A DNA stretch of 16,385 nt. It comes from Deltaproteobacteria bacterium (GTDB taxonomy: Bacteria > Desulfobacterota_C > Deferrisomatia > Deferrisomatales > JACRMM01). A program made the position numbers and the translations under genes. The stretch is from the NCBI GenBank assembly GCA_016218905.1, contig JACRCS010000489.1, positions 1 to 16,385 on the forward strand, read 5' to 3'. The notes under the pieces were generated by a model. It was given only the letters and a program-made list of their open reading frames with translations. It made no database searches and was not told the DNA's origin. Positions 1 through 7,861 of the stretch are shown here, in pieces (the first letter of the stretch is position 1; each line of letters opens with the position of its first letter).

Positions 1-1
1 C

Positions 2-856
2 GGCGTGCCCACCAGCGTCACCCTGACCGCAGTGCACTTCCCCACCCCCGGCCACGGCTGGGCCGTGGGGCACGACGGCGTGGTGCTCCACACGAGCGAC
101 GGCGGCAAGACCTGGGTGAAGCAGCTCGACGGCTCCCAGGTCAACGGGCTCGTGCTCGCCCAGCTCGACAAGGTCCTGGCCACCAAGAAGGCGGCCGGCG
201 GCGACCCGAAGGCCCTCGAGTCCCTGGAGTTCTTCCGTCGGGACGCCGCGGCGGCCGTGGAGGAGGGGCCCGCCCGACCGTTCCTTGACGTGTGGTTTCG
301 AAACGAGCGGGAAGGCCTCCTGGTCGGAGCCTTCGGCATGATCCTGCGGACCGGGGACGGCGGCGCCACTTGGACCCCGATCCTGGACCGGATCGACAAC
401 CCCGACGGGTACCACTACTACGCCATCGAGCGCGCGGGCGAGACACTGCTGCTGGCCGGAGAGGCGGGAATGCTCTTCCGCTCCGGCGACTTCGGGGCGA
501 GCTGGAAGCGCCTGGAGCCTCCCTACGAGGGCTCGTACTTCGGCCTCGCGGCGGACAAGACGGCGGCCGTGGCCTTCGGGCTGCGGGGCCGCGCCGTTCG
601 CTCGGCCGACGGCGGCCGGACCTGGGAGCCTGTGACCATACCGTCGGCTTCGGCCCTCTCCGGGGGGCGCGCCTTCTCGGACGGGTCGCTGTGGCTCGTG
701 GGGAGCGGCGGCACGGTGCTGCGCAGCACGGACGGCGGCAAGACTTTCACCGCCCTGGGCGAGCGGTTCGAGGGGGCCGCCGGTGTCGAGGAGGCCGCCG
801 ACGGCTCGGCCGTGCTCGTCGGGACCAAGGGCGTGAAGAGGATTCCCAGGGGCTGA
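2..856 (+). CDS. YCF48-like beta-propeller protein, 5'-truncated
   Basis: The reading frame is open to the left edge, so the true start and any signal peptide lie outside the window. The visible ~285 residues carry five copies of a propeller-blade motif of the form G-x-x-G-x-x-G-x-[VIL]-x-x-[ST]-x-D-G-G-x-T-W. Counting the codon at 5-7 as residue 1, they end at DGGKTW (32-37), DGGATW (118-123), DFGASW (162-167), DGGRTW (202-207) and DGGKTF (243-248). This is typical of the YCF48/HCF136 and BNR-repeat families, which act as assembly or scaffold factors. Non-photosynthetic bacteria often have a secreted version next to an MMPL/RND transporter, as here: the RND gene starts 20 bp downstream with its own ribosome binding site. 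The family assignment is firm; its role, probably a periplasmic partner of the transporter, is inferred from the neighbourhood. Confidence 0.88.
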   Translation, partial: GVPTSVTLTAVHFPTPGHGWAVGHDGVVLHTSDGGKTWVKQLDGSQVNGLVLAQLDKVLATKKAAGGDPKALESLEFFRRDAAAAVEEGPARPFLDVWFRNEREGLLVGAFGMILRTGDGGATWTPILDRIDNPDGYHYYAIERAGETLLLAGEAGMLFRSGDFGASWKRLEPPYEGSYFGLAADKTAAVAFGLRGRAVRSADGGRTWEPVTIPSASALSGGRAFSDGSLWLVGSGGTVLRSTDGGKTFTALGERFEGAAGVEEAADGSAVLVGTKGVKRIPRG

Positions 857-876
857 AGAAGCCGAGGAGAGCAGAC

Positions 877-3261
877 ATGGCTGGTTCGAGTGCGCGTGGC
901 TCCTCGGAGCGGGGCGCGGTGGCGTTTCTCTCGCGGATCCTGTTCGGGTACCGGGGCCTGGTCCTGGCCTCCTTCGCGGTGCTCACGGTCTTCTTCGGGT
1001 GGCAGGCCGCCCAGGTGCGGCCCGAGACGAGCTTCCTTCGGATGATCCCGACCTATCATCCGTACATCAAGAACTTCCTGAAGTACCAGGAGGACTTGAA
1101 GGGGCTCGGCAACTCCGTGCGCATCACCGTGGAGACGACCCAGGGCGATATCTTCAGCCAGGAGTACCTCGCGACCCTCCAGAAAGTCGGCGACGAGGTG
1201 TTCTACGTGCCCGGGGTGAACCGGGGAGGACTGAAGTCCCTCTGGACCCCCTTGACCCGGTGGACGGCGGTGACCGAGGAGGGCTTCGAGGGCGGGCCGG
1301 TGATTCCCGACACCTACGACGGCTCGGAGGAGAGCCGCGAGCAGGTCCGCACCAACGTCCTTCGGTCCGGCGAGGTAGGTGCGCTCGTGGCCAACGACTT
1401 CAAGTCGAGCGTGATCTTCGCTCCGCTCCAGGACGTGGACTCCCAGACGGGCAAGAAGCTCGACTACGCGGTGCTCGGCAAGCGCCTGGAGGAGATCCGC
1501 AACAAGTACCAGAAGGGCCCGATCAAGGTTCACATCACGGGCTTCGCCAAGGTGGTGGGCGACCTGATCGACGGCGCGTCGCGCGTGGCGCTCTTCTTCG
1601 GCGCGGCCTTCGTCATCATGCTGGTGCTGCTCTACTTCACCTCGCGTTGCGTGCGAAGCACGGCCGTGCGGGCAATCTCTTCGATCGTCGCGGTGATCTG
1701 GCAGGTCGGCTTCCTGCACCTCCTGGGCTACGGGCTCAATCCCTACTCCATGCTCGTGCCCTTCCTCATGTTCGCCCTGGGCGTGAGCCACGGCATCCAG
1801 ATGGGCAACGCCATGTCCCACGAGATGCTCGCTACTGACGATAAGCTCCTCGCGGCCCGGCGCGCGTTCCAGAAGATGTTCGCGGCCGGCCTGGCGGCGC
1901 TCCTGACCTGCATGATCGGCTTCGGCACGCTGTTCGTGATCCGGATCGGCGTGATCCAGGACATCGCCATCGGCGCGAGCGTGGGCGTGGGCGTCGTGGC
2001 CTTCACGGATCTCATGCTCCTGCCGGTGCTCATGTCTTACGCGGGCGTGAGCCGGAAGAGCCTCGCGCACCTGCGGACCGAGGAAGGGGGCGAGAGGGCG
2101 CGCCACCCGGTGTGGACGGCCCTGGCGAACCTCTCCCATCCCAAGGCAGCGGCCGCGCTGATCTTCATAGCGCTGGTGGGGCTCGTCGGGGGGCTCGTGG
2201 AGCGCCGAGGCCTCAAGACCGGCGACCTCGACTCCGGCGCGCCCGAGCTCCGGCCGAATTCGCGCTACAACCTCGACAATGCCTTCATGGCCAAGAACTA
2301 CTCCACGTCGAGCGACGTGCTGGTCGTGATGCTCGAGACGCCCACCGCGGGCAACAGCAGGTACAAGACGGTGGTGGCCGCCGATCGGCTCGGCCGGCGC
2401 CTGCGCCAGGTCCCGGGCGTGCAGTCCACCGTGGGCTTTCCGGACGTGGTGAAGCTCCTCAACTCCGCCTTCAACGAGGGCAATCTGAAGTGGCAGGCGC
2501 TCCCTAGGAGTCCCCAGGCCCTGGACAACCTGCTCACCAAGGTGCCCGAGACCCTGAGCGCCCGAAACGGCGCCCTCTCGCCGCTGGTGGTCTTCCTCAC
2601 GGACCACCGGGCCGAAACGCTGCGCCGGGTGACCGCGGAAGTCGAGGCGTTCGGGGCCGAGAACGACGACCCGGAGATGAAGTTCCTGCTGGGCGCGGGG
2701 AACGCCGGCATCGAGGCGGCCACGAACGTGGAGATCGAGAAGGCGGCGTGGCTCATGTCGCTTCTCGTCTACGCAGTGGTCTTCCTCGTCTGTCTGGTCA
2801 CGTTCCGGACACTGAGGGGAGCCCTGTGCATCGTCGCGCCGCTCCTCCTCACCTCGGTCCTGTGCGAGGCCCTGATGGCCCGGCTCGGCATCGGGGTGAA
2901 GGTGGCGACCCTGCCCGTGATCGCGGTGGGCGTGGGGATCGGCGTGGACTACGGCATCTACATCTACAACAAGATGCTCGAGCACCTCGGCAAGGGCGAG
3001 GGGCTCGCCAAGGCCTACTTCCTGACCCTCAAGGGCACGGGCAAGGCCGTGGCGTTCACCGGCGTGACGCTGTGCATCGGGGTGGGCACCTGGGCCTTCT
3101 CGCCCATCAAGTTCCAGGCCGACATGGGGCTTCTGCTGGCCTTCATGTTCCTCTGGAACATGGTGGCGGCGCTCTGCCTGCTTCCCGCCCTGGCGCGCTT
3201 CCTGGGGTACCCGAAGAACCGCCTCGCCGCCGTCCCCGCGGGGGTGGCCGAGACGGCCTAG
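877..3261 (+). CDS. MMPL/RND-superfamily transporter
   Basis: The 794-residue protein starts at the ATG at 877, seven bases after GAGGAGA (864-870); the open frame upstream overlaps the YCF48 gene and is not used. The layout is that of the RND/MMPL (HpnN-like) family. One membrane helix lies at about 24-45, followed by a large extracytoplasmic loop and a block of helices from about 232. A second loop and a second helix block ending near the C-terminus bring the total to about twelve segments. The second half keeps the family's intramembrane D-Y pair (D691-Y692, in GVGIGVDYGIYIY). The equivalent place in the first half reads G-V-S-H-G-I (S304-H305), so only one half has the acidic residue. Such transporters move lipids or hydrophobic compounds across the inner membrane. 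The substrate is unknown; pairing with YCF48 and a possible link to DUF1302/DUF1329 suggest a hydrophobic carboxylate or envelope lipid. Confidence 0.9.
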   Translation: MAGSSARGSSERGAVAFLSRILFGYRGLVLASFAVLTVFFGWQAAQVRPETSFLRMIPTYHPYIKNFLKYQEDLKGLGNSVRITVETTQGDIFSQEYLATLQKVGDEVFYVPGVNRGGLKSLWTPLTRWTAVTEEGFEGGPVIPDTYDGSEESREQVRTNVLRSGEVGALVANDFKSSVIFAPLQDVDSQTGKKLDYAVLGKRLEEIRNKYQKGPIKVHITGFAKVVGDLIDGASRVALFFGAAFVIMLVLLYFTSRCVRSTAVRAISSIVAVIWQVGFLHLLGYGLNPYSMLVPFLMFALGVSHGIQMGNAMSHEMLATDDKLLAARRAFQKMFAAGLAALLTCMIGFGTLFVIRIGVIQDIAIGASVGVGVVAFTDLMLLPVLMSYAGVSRKSLAHLRTEEGGERARHPVWTALANLSHPKAAAALIFIALVGLVGGLVERRGLKTGDLDSGAPELRPNSRYNLDNAFMAKNYSTSSDVLVVMLETPTAGNSRYKTVVAADRLGRRLRQVPGVQSTVGFPDVVKLLNSAFNEGNLKWQALPRSPQALDNLLTKVPETLSARNGALSPLVVFLTDHRAETLRRVTAEVEAFGAENDDPEMKFLLGAGNAGIEAATNVEIEKAAWLMSLLVYAVVFLVCLVTFRTLRGALCIVAPLLLTSVLCEALMARLGIGVKVATLPVIAVGVGIGVDYGIYIYNKMLEHLGKGEGLAKAYFLTLKGTGKAVAFTGVTLCIGVGTWAFSPIKFQADMGLLLAFMFLWNMVAALCLLPALARFLGYPKNRLAAVPAGVAETA

Positions 3262-3293
3262 TGTCCATCCCGAAAGTGCCTTCCGGATGGACA
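3262..3293 (+). terminator. hairpin directly after the RND stop codon, possible terminator
   Basis: A perfect 9-bp inverted repeat (TGTCCATCC at 3262-3270, GGATGGACA at 3285-3293) with a 14-nt loop begins at the base after the TAG stop codon. No T-tract follows, so it is not a classical intrinsic terminator. It may still end or stabilise the YCF48-RND transcript, or be the end of an old insertion element. Confidence 0.4.
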
Positions 3294-3302
3294 GCTGTTA
3301 GA

Positions 3303-3374
3303 CATAGGGCGGGCCGTGCCCGCCGCTGCGTCTGGACGCCCGAGCCGGGGATGGCGGCCACGGGCCGCCCTATG
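3303..3374. repeat. long imperfect inverted repeat in the 3262-3528 spacer
   Basis: The 22-nt arms at 3303-3324 and 3353-3374 are complementary at 20 of 22 positions; the outer 10 bp (CATAGGGCGG and CCGCCCTATG) are perfect. The left arm also holds a smaller perfect hairpin (GGCGGGC 3308-3314, GCCCGCC 3318-3324, loop CGT), so two folds compete. No open reading frame with a ribosome binding site is visible in this 267-bp spacer. It could be a REP/MITE-like repeat, an insertion-element remnant or a structured leader of the downstream operon. Confidence 0.5.
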
Positions 3375-3431
3375 CAGGTAATGCCGCACGTATGGTTTGA
3401 GGTACCTAGGGCCGTCCGGCAACTGGGGCCG

Positions 3432-3447
3432 GGGGTGCCAGCACCCC
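3432..3447. repeat. perfect GC-rich hairpin in the operon leader
   Basis: GGGGTGC (3432-3438) and GCACCCC (3441-3447) form a perfect stem around two bases; as RNA it would open to a 6-bp stem with a CCAG tetraloop. It lies about 80 bp before the Isf-like gene. I see no convincing -35/-10 pair in the rest of this spacer. Confidence 0.4.
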
Positions 3448-3528
3448 AGGGCTTGGCCGAACTGCCGCCGGCATAGGGTGCCGCGGGTAGCGCGAGGAAA
3501 ACCTATCGTTGAGGAGACCAAACAGGCC

Positions 3529-4107
3529 ATGAATGTACTAGTCATTCACGCGAGTCCGAGAATAAAAGGCATCACCTCGACCCTGCTGTCAGAATTTACG
3601 GCCGAGGTTGCCCCGTCACACCAAGTAGAGACCGTACGAATTCAAGAGCTGAACATAAAGCCGTGCATCGGCTGCATGAAGTGCCGGCCCGACAAGCCTT
3701 GCATCTTGCCGCGGGACGGCGCGCATGTGCTCGCCGAAAAATTCAAATGGGCGGACTTCATCGTCATCGGCTGCCCGGTCTACTGGGGCAACATGCCGGG
3801 TCCCCTCAAGTTGTTCTTCGACAGGAACGTGCCGCTGTTCGAGTACGCCGAGGCCAGGGCGATCCGCTATATCCCGAAACCGCAGCTTCGAGGAAAGCGG
3901 GCGGCGTTTGTGGTCAGTTGCGTGGCTCCGTTCCCCTATAACCTCTTGCGGACTCAAAGCGGAGGCACTCTCGGCGCGTTGAGGACTATTTTCAAGGCTG
4001 CCGGAGTCGGAATAGAGGGGGTGATTAACGTTGCCGATTCCTACAATTTCGAGAAGAAGAAGGATCGTCACCTCAAAAAGGCAAGGCGACTTGCGGCGAG
4101 GATCTGA
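3529..4107 (+). CDS. Isf-like iron-sulfur flavoprotein (NADPH-dependent FMN reductase fold)
   Basis: The 192-residue protein starts at the ATG at 3529, preceded by GAGGAGA at 3511-3517. The N-terminus HASPRIKGITSTLL (7-20) is the FMN phosphate-binding loop of the flavodoxin-like FMN reductase family, and CPVYWGNMPGPLKLFFDR (about 82-99) is its second flavin-binding signature. Between them C46-x2-C49-x2-C52-x5-C58 matches the compact CX2CX2CX4-7C motif of iron-sulfur flavoproteins (Isf), which bind one [4Fe-4S] cluster beside FMN and take electrons from ferredoxin in methanogens. It is the first gene of the five-gene operon, 18 bp before the FrhB-like gene. A ferredoxin-linked electron-transfer role is inferred because IorAB downstream should reduce ferredoxin. 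Base composition is visibly less GC-rich than in the next three genes. A plain NAD(P)H:quinone or FMN reductase is the alternative. Confidence 0.82.
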   Translation: MNVLVIHASPRIKGITSTLLSEFTAEVAPSHQVETVRIQELNIKPCIGCMKCRPDKPCILPRDGAHVLAEKFKWADFIVIGCPVYWGNMPGPLKLFFDRNVPLFEYAEARAIRYIPKPQLRGKRAAFVVSCVAPFPYNLLRTQSGGTLGALRTIFKAAGVGIEGVINVADSYNFEKKKDRHLKKARRLAARI

Positions 4108-4125
4108 CTCCAAACGGAGGAAACC

Positions 4126-5241
4126 ATGCAAGTCTTCGGACCCAACGAGCTCGTGGAAGACGTGGTGAAGCAGGGGCTTTGCACGGGGTGCGGCGCCTGC
4201 GTCGGGCTCTGCCCCTACTTCGTGAACCACAAGGGGAAGACCTCCCAGCTCTTTGCGTGCACGGTGTCCCAGGGGCGCTGTCACGCCCACTGTCCCCGGG
4301 CGGAGGTGGACCTGGACGAGCTCTCCCACCGGGCCCACGGGGAGGCCTACGGCGGCGCCCCCCTGGGGCACTACCGGGAAGCCGCCATCGCCAAGGCGGG
4401 AGACAAGGTGCCGAGGGGACGCTTCCAGACCGGCGGCACGGTCTCGGCGCTCCTCTCCTGGGCCCTCGCGAGCGGCCGGATCGACGCCGCCGTGCTCACG
4501 GGCGGGGACGGGAACACCACCGAACCCCGCCTGGCCACCACCCCCGAGGCCGTCCTCGCGTGTGCCTCGTCCAAGTACACCGCCGCCCCCACCCTGGCCG
4601 CCCTGAACCGGGCGATAGGGGAGGGGCGCGAGAAGTTGGCCGTCGTAGCCACCCCCTGCCAGGCGACCGCCGTGGCCCAGCTGCGGGCCAACCCCTTGGG
4701 CAAGGCCGACTTCGCCGACCCTGTGCGGCTCACGATCGGGCTCTTTTGCACCTGGGCGCTCGGCGCCCGGAGCTGGTCGGCCTTCCTCGCCGAGCGCCTC
4801 CCCGGCGTGACGATCCTGGGCATGGACGTGCCGCCCCCGCCGGCTCGGGTCTTCGTGGTGCGAACCGACGAGGGGGAGGTGGAGATCCCCCTGGAGGAGG
4901 TCCGGCCCCACATCGCAAACGCCTGCCGGCTCTGCCCGGACATGACCGCGGAGTGGGCCGACCTCTCGGTGGGCGTCTTCGAGCCCTCGCCCGAGTGGAA
5001 CACCCTCGTCGTGCGCACGGAGGAAGGCCTGCGGGCGGTGGAGGCGGCACGGGAGGCCGGCTACCTCACGGTGGAAGCCATGCCCGCCGACGCCCTCGAG
5101 AGCCTGGCCGGGGCGGCCCGGAACAAGAAGCGCCGCGCCTTCGAGAAGGCGAGCGCCGAGGGCCGGCTCAACGCCCAGGGCGAGGGGAGGCGCTCGGCCT
5201 TTCGGGTCAACGAAGAAGCAACCCACCGAATCCTGGCCTAG
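4126..5241 (+). CDS. coenzyme F420 hydrogenase/dehydrogenase beta-subunit-like iron-sulfur flavoprotein
   Basis: This 371-residue protein starts at 4126 after GGAGG (4116-4120). The N-terminus holds a [4Fe-4S] ligand set, C19-x2-C22-x2-C25-x3-C29-P, plus further cysteines C45, C52 and C56. The FrhB-family core follows: FQTGGTVSALLSWAL (100-114), SSKYTAAPTLAAL (148-160), ATPCQA (175-180), and a late C-x-x-C-P-D-M segment near 265-270 followed by ADLSVG. FrhB homologues carry FAD and iron-sulfur centres and pass electrons between F420, NAD(P)H or ferredoxin and partner enzymes. Several bacterial homologues do not use F420, so the name describes the family and not the cofactor. Sitting 14 bp before iorA, it is likely the electron acceptor or adaptor for the oxidoreductase, perhaps relaying to the Isf-like protein. 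Confidence 0.88.
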   Translation: MQVFGPNELVEDVVKQGLCTGCGACVGLCPYFVNHKGKTSQLFACTVSQGRCHAHCPRAEVDLDELSHRAHGEAYGGAPLGHYREAAIAKAGDKVPRGRFQTGGTVSALLSWALASGRIDAAVLTGGDGNTTEPRLATTPEAVLACASSKYTAAPTLAALNRAIGEGREKLAVVATPCQATAVAQLRANPLGKADFADPVRLTIGLFCTWALGARSWSAFLAERLPGVTILGMDVPPPPARVFVVRTDEGEVEIPLEEVRPHIANACRLCPDMTAEWADLSVGVFEPSPEWNTLVVRTEEGLRAVEAAREAGYLTVEAMPADALESLAGAARNKKRRAFEKASAEGRLNAQGEGRRSAFRVNEEATHRILA

Positions 5242-5255
5242 ACGGGGAGAAGACC

Positions 5256-7193
5256 ATGTCCTATCTAAGCGAAAGCCACGCGGGGGAAAGACCCCTGCTC
5301 ATGGGAAATGAGGCGATCGCCCGGGGCGCCCTGGAGGCCGGGGTGAGCGTGGTCGCGGGGTATCCCGGCACGCCCTCGTCGGAGATCGTCGAGAGGCTGG
5401 CCGGGGTGGCCGGCGAACGGGGCCTCTACGTGGAGTGGTCGGCCAACGAGAAGGTGGCCATGGAGGTGGCGGCCGCCGCGTCCCTGGCCGGCCTGCGCTC
5501 CCTGTGCGTCATGAAGCAAAACGGCGTGAACGTGGGCAGCGACTTCCTGCTCCACCTGTCCCTGTCCGGCGTGCGCGGGGGGATGGTGCTGGTGCCCTGT
5601 GACGACCCCGGGGCGCTCTCCAGCATCAACGAGGGCGAGTCCCGGCAGTTCGCACGGATGCTGGAGCTGCCCCTCCTGGAGCCCGGGGACTTTCAGGAGG
5701 CCAAGGACATGATCAAGTGGGCCTTCGAGCTCTCCGAAGAGCTCGGACAGCTCGTCCTCGTGCGAAGCGTCACGCGCCTTTCCCACGCCAGCGGAAACGT
5801 GCGGCTCGGTGAGCTGCCCGAGCCGAACCGAAAGGCCCGGTTCGTCCACGACGGCTTCCTCCTCGACCCCAGGACCGGCGCGGTGACCAGTGCGCCCGTG
5901 GACTACAAGCACGCCCGACAGCAGCAGAAACTCGAGCGGGCCGTGGAGCGTTTCGAGACCTCCCCCTTCAACACTTACACCGGGCCTGAAAAGCCGGAGC
6001 TCCTCGTCGTCACGAGCTCGGCGTGCAACCTCTACAGCGCCGAGGCCATCGAGCTCCTGGGCCTGGAGGATCGGGTCGGCCTGCTCAAGCTGGGGACGAC
6101 CTGGCCCCTGCCGCCGAAGCTCATCGAGAAACACCTCGCCGCCACGGACACGGTGCTGGTCGTGGAGGAGGTGATCCCGTTCCTCGAGGAGAACCTCAAG
6201 ATCCTGGCCCAGGAACTGGCCCCCCGGGTGGGGACGAAGACCATCCTGGGCAAGCGTAACGGGGTGCTTCCCACGGTGGGAGAGCTCAGCGCAGACGTCG
6301 TGGCCAAGGCGATCGGCTCCGTCGTGGGCAAGGGGTACGCCCCGGGCGACGAGGCGTACACCCAGCGGGCCAACGAGGCGGCGTTGTTCGGCGCACCCAA
6401 GCGGGAGCTGACGTTTTGTCCCGGCTGCCCCCATCGGGCCTCCTTCTGGTCCATCCGCTCGGCCCTGACGAGGGACGCCCGGCAGGGCTTCGTCTGCGGC
6501 GACATCGGGTGCTACACCCTGGCCGTTCTCCCCACCGGGTTTTCCACCCTGAAGACGGTCCACGCCATGGGATCCGGGACGGGGCTTGCCAGCGGCTTCG
6601 GCAAGCTCGGCCCCTTCGGCCTGGACCAGCCAGTCCTGTCGGTGTGCGGGGACTCCACCTTCTTCCACGCCGCCCTTCCCGCGCTCTTCAACGCGGTCCA
6701 CCACCGGGCGAACATCACCATGGTGGTGCTCGACAATGGCGGAACGGCCATGACCGGCTTCCAGCCCCACCCGGGCCTCGCGGTGGACGCGGCGGGGCAC
6801 GAGGTGCCGGCCATCGACATCGCCTCGATCTGCCGGGCCATGGGGGCCCGGGTGGAGGTCTCCGACCCCTTCGACCTCGAGGGCACCCAGCGGCTCCTGC
6901 TGGAGGTCATGGAAGCCAAGTCGGGGGTCAACGTCGTGATCCTCAAGCAGCTCTGCGGCCTGAGCCCCGAGAAGAAGCACACGAAGCGCTTCGAGGTCAC
7001 CGTCGACGGGTCGGCGTGCCTCGGCGAGTCCTGCGGCTGCAACCGGCTGTGCTCGCGCGTCTTCCGGTGCCCCGGTCTGCTCTGGGACGGCGAGCGCAAG
7101 AAGGCCCGTATCGACGAGGTGATCTGCGCCGGGTGCGGCGTGTGTGCGTCGGTGTGCCCCCAGGGCGCCATCAGCAAGAAGGAGGCGGCGTGA
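5256..7193 (+). CDS. iorA: indolepyruvate ferredoxin oxidoreductase, alpha subunit
   Basis: The 645-residue protein starts at the ATG at 5256, just after GGGGAGAAGA; a much longer open frame upstream only overlaps the FrhB-like gene. It has the 2-oxoacid oxidoreductase entry motif AGYPGTPSSEI near residue 34, and FCPGCPHR with C388 and C391. CGDIGC (414-419) and the thiamine-diphosphate motif from G465-D466-S467 to L492-D493-N494 follow. The C-terminal ferredoxin-like domain carries a canonical cluster set (C624, C627, C630, C634-P). The other set is altered (C588, C593, C595, C599, C605). The enzyme converts aryl-pyruvates such as indolepyruvate or phenylpyruvate, CoA and oxidised ferredoxin to aryl-acetyl-CoA, CO2 and reduced ferredoxin in the cytoplasm. 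IorB is encoded immediately downstream. Aryl-pyruvate specificity is inferred from family; other branched or aromatic 2-oxoacids are possible. Confidence 0.93.
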   Translation: MSYLSESHAGERPLLMGNEAIARGALEAGVSVVAGYPGTPSSEIVERLAGVAGERGLYVEWSANEKVAMEVAAAASLAGLRSLCVMKQNGVNVGSDFLLHLSLSGVRGGMVLVPCDDPGALSSINEGESRQFARMLELPLLEPGDFQEAKDMIKWAFELSEELGQLVLVRSVTRLSHASGNVRLGELPEPNRKARFVHDGFLLDPRTGAVTSAPVDYKHARQQQKLERAVERFETSPFNTYTGPEKPELLVVTSSACNLYSAEAIELLGLEDRVGLLKLGTTWPLPPKLIEKHLAATDTVLVVEEVIPFLEENLKILAQELAPRVGTKTILGKRNGVLPTVGELSADVVAKAIGSVVGKGYAPGDEAYTQRANEAALFGAPKRELTFCPGCPHRASFWSIRSALTRDARQGFVCGDIGCYTLAVLPTGFSTLKTVHAMGSGTGLASGFGKLGPFGLDQPVLSVCGDSTFFHAALPALFNAVHHRANITMVVLDNGGTAMTGFQPHPGLAVDAAGHEVPAIDIASICRAMGARVEVSDPFDLEGTQRLLLEVMEAKSGVNVVILKQLCGLSPEKKHTKRFEVTVDGSACLGESCGCNRLCSRVFRCPGLLWDGERKKARIDEVICAGCGVCASVCPQGAISKKEAA

Positions 7194-7195
7194 TC

Positions 7196-7861
7196 ATGGA
7201 GTCCCAGGCCCTGCGCGCGGAACCGTTCAACCTGATCATCGCCGGCGTGGGCGGGCAGGGCAACGTCCTGGCCTCCCGGGTGGTCGGCAGCATGCTCTCC
7301 CAGAAGGGGTACACCGTCACGATCGGCGAGACCTTCGGCGGCACCCAGCGGGGGGGCTCGGTGATGAGCCACCTGCGCATCTCGTCCCACCGGTCCTACT
7401 CGCCGGTGATCCCCAAGGCTAAGGCCCACCTGATCGTGGCCCTGGAACCCATAGAGGCCGTGCGCCTCCTGAAGGACTTCGGCAACCCGGACGTGCGCAT
7501 CCTGTGCAACATGCGCCCCATCCACCCGGTGCAGGTCATCTCCGGGGAGCTCCAGTACCCCTCCCTGGACGACGTCCGGTCCTGGGTGACGGAGCTGACG
7601 GGCCAGGCCTGGTTCGTCAACGCCACCGACCTGGCCCTGGAGCTGGGAGCCCGCATCCTCGGCAACATCATCATGCTCGGCGCCCTGGCGGGCACCGGCG
7701 TGCTGCCCCTGGAACGCACCGCCCTGGAGAGCTACCTCTCGACCCAGCTGCCGGCCGGGAAGCTCCCCGCAAACCTCGCGGCCTACGACCGAGGGATGGC
7801 GCTCGTCTGGGGAAGCGCCCCGCCAGTCAACCTCCCAAGGCCGACAGGAGCCAAAATATGA
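7196..7861 (+). CDS. iorB: indolepyruvate ferredoxin oxidoreductase, beta subunit
   Basis: This 221-residue gamma-type 2-oxoacid oxidoreductase subunit pairs with IorA. It shows the family glycine motif GVGGQG (17-22) and the segment ETFGGTQRGGSVMSHLRI typical of IorB. I chose the ATG at 7196 because AAGGAGG (7179-7185) is about ten bases upstream. A GTG at 7190 would overlap the iorA stop codon by four bases but sits only four bases from that Shine-Dalgarno; it remains an alternative. The gene ends in ATGA (7858-7861), overlapping the start of the alanine dehydrogenase gene, which implies translational coupling. Length fits stand-alone IorB proteins. Confidence 0.93.
   Translation: MESQALRAEPFNLIIAGVGGQGNVLASRVVGSMLSQKGYTVTIGETFGGTQRGGSVMSHLRISSHRSYSPVIPKAKAHLIVALEPIEAVRLLKDFGNPDVRILCNMRPIHPVQVISGELQYPSLDDVRSWVTELTGQAWFVNATDLALELGARILGNIIMLGALAGTGVLPLERTALESYLSTQLPAGKLPANLAAYDRGMALVWGSAPPVNLPRPTGAKI

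Noticed and set aside
292..876. Upstream extension of the RND frame into the YCF48-like gene
   Set aside because: The extension is Arg/Pro-rich out-of-frame shadow of the YCF48 gene; the ATG at 877 has a good Shine-Dalgarno and is followed by a normal RND N-terminus.
523..2985. Very long minus-strand open frames opposite the RND gene (and similar ones opposite the FrhB/Isf, iorA and 12110-14836 regions)
   Set aside because: They lie antisense to well-supported genes, have low-complexity His/Arg/Glu/Gly-rich translations with no recognisable domain and lack ribosome binding sites. They result from few stop codons in GC-rich DNA.
3262..3303. Integron attC-like site (GTTAGAC at 3297-3303 beside a palindrome)
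   Set aside because: GTTAGAC fits the right-hand core consensus, but the required complementary left core (of the type RYYYAAC) is absent upstream of the palindrome, and there is no integrase or cassette array.
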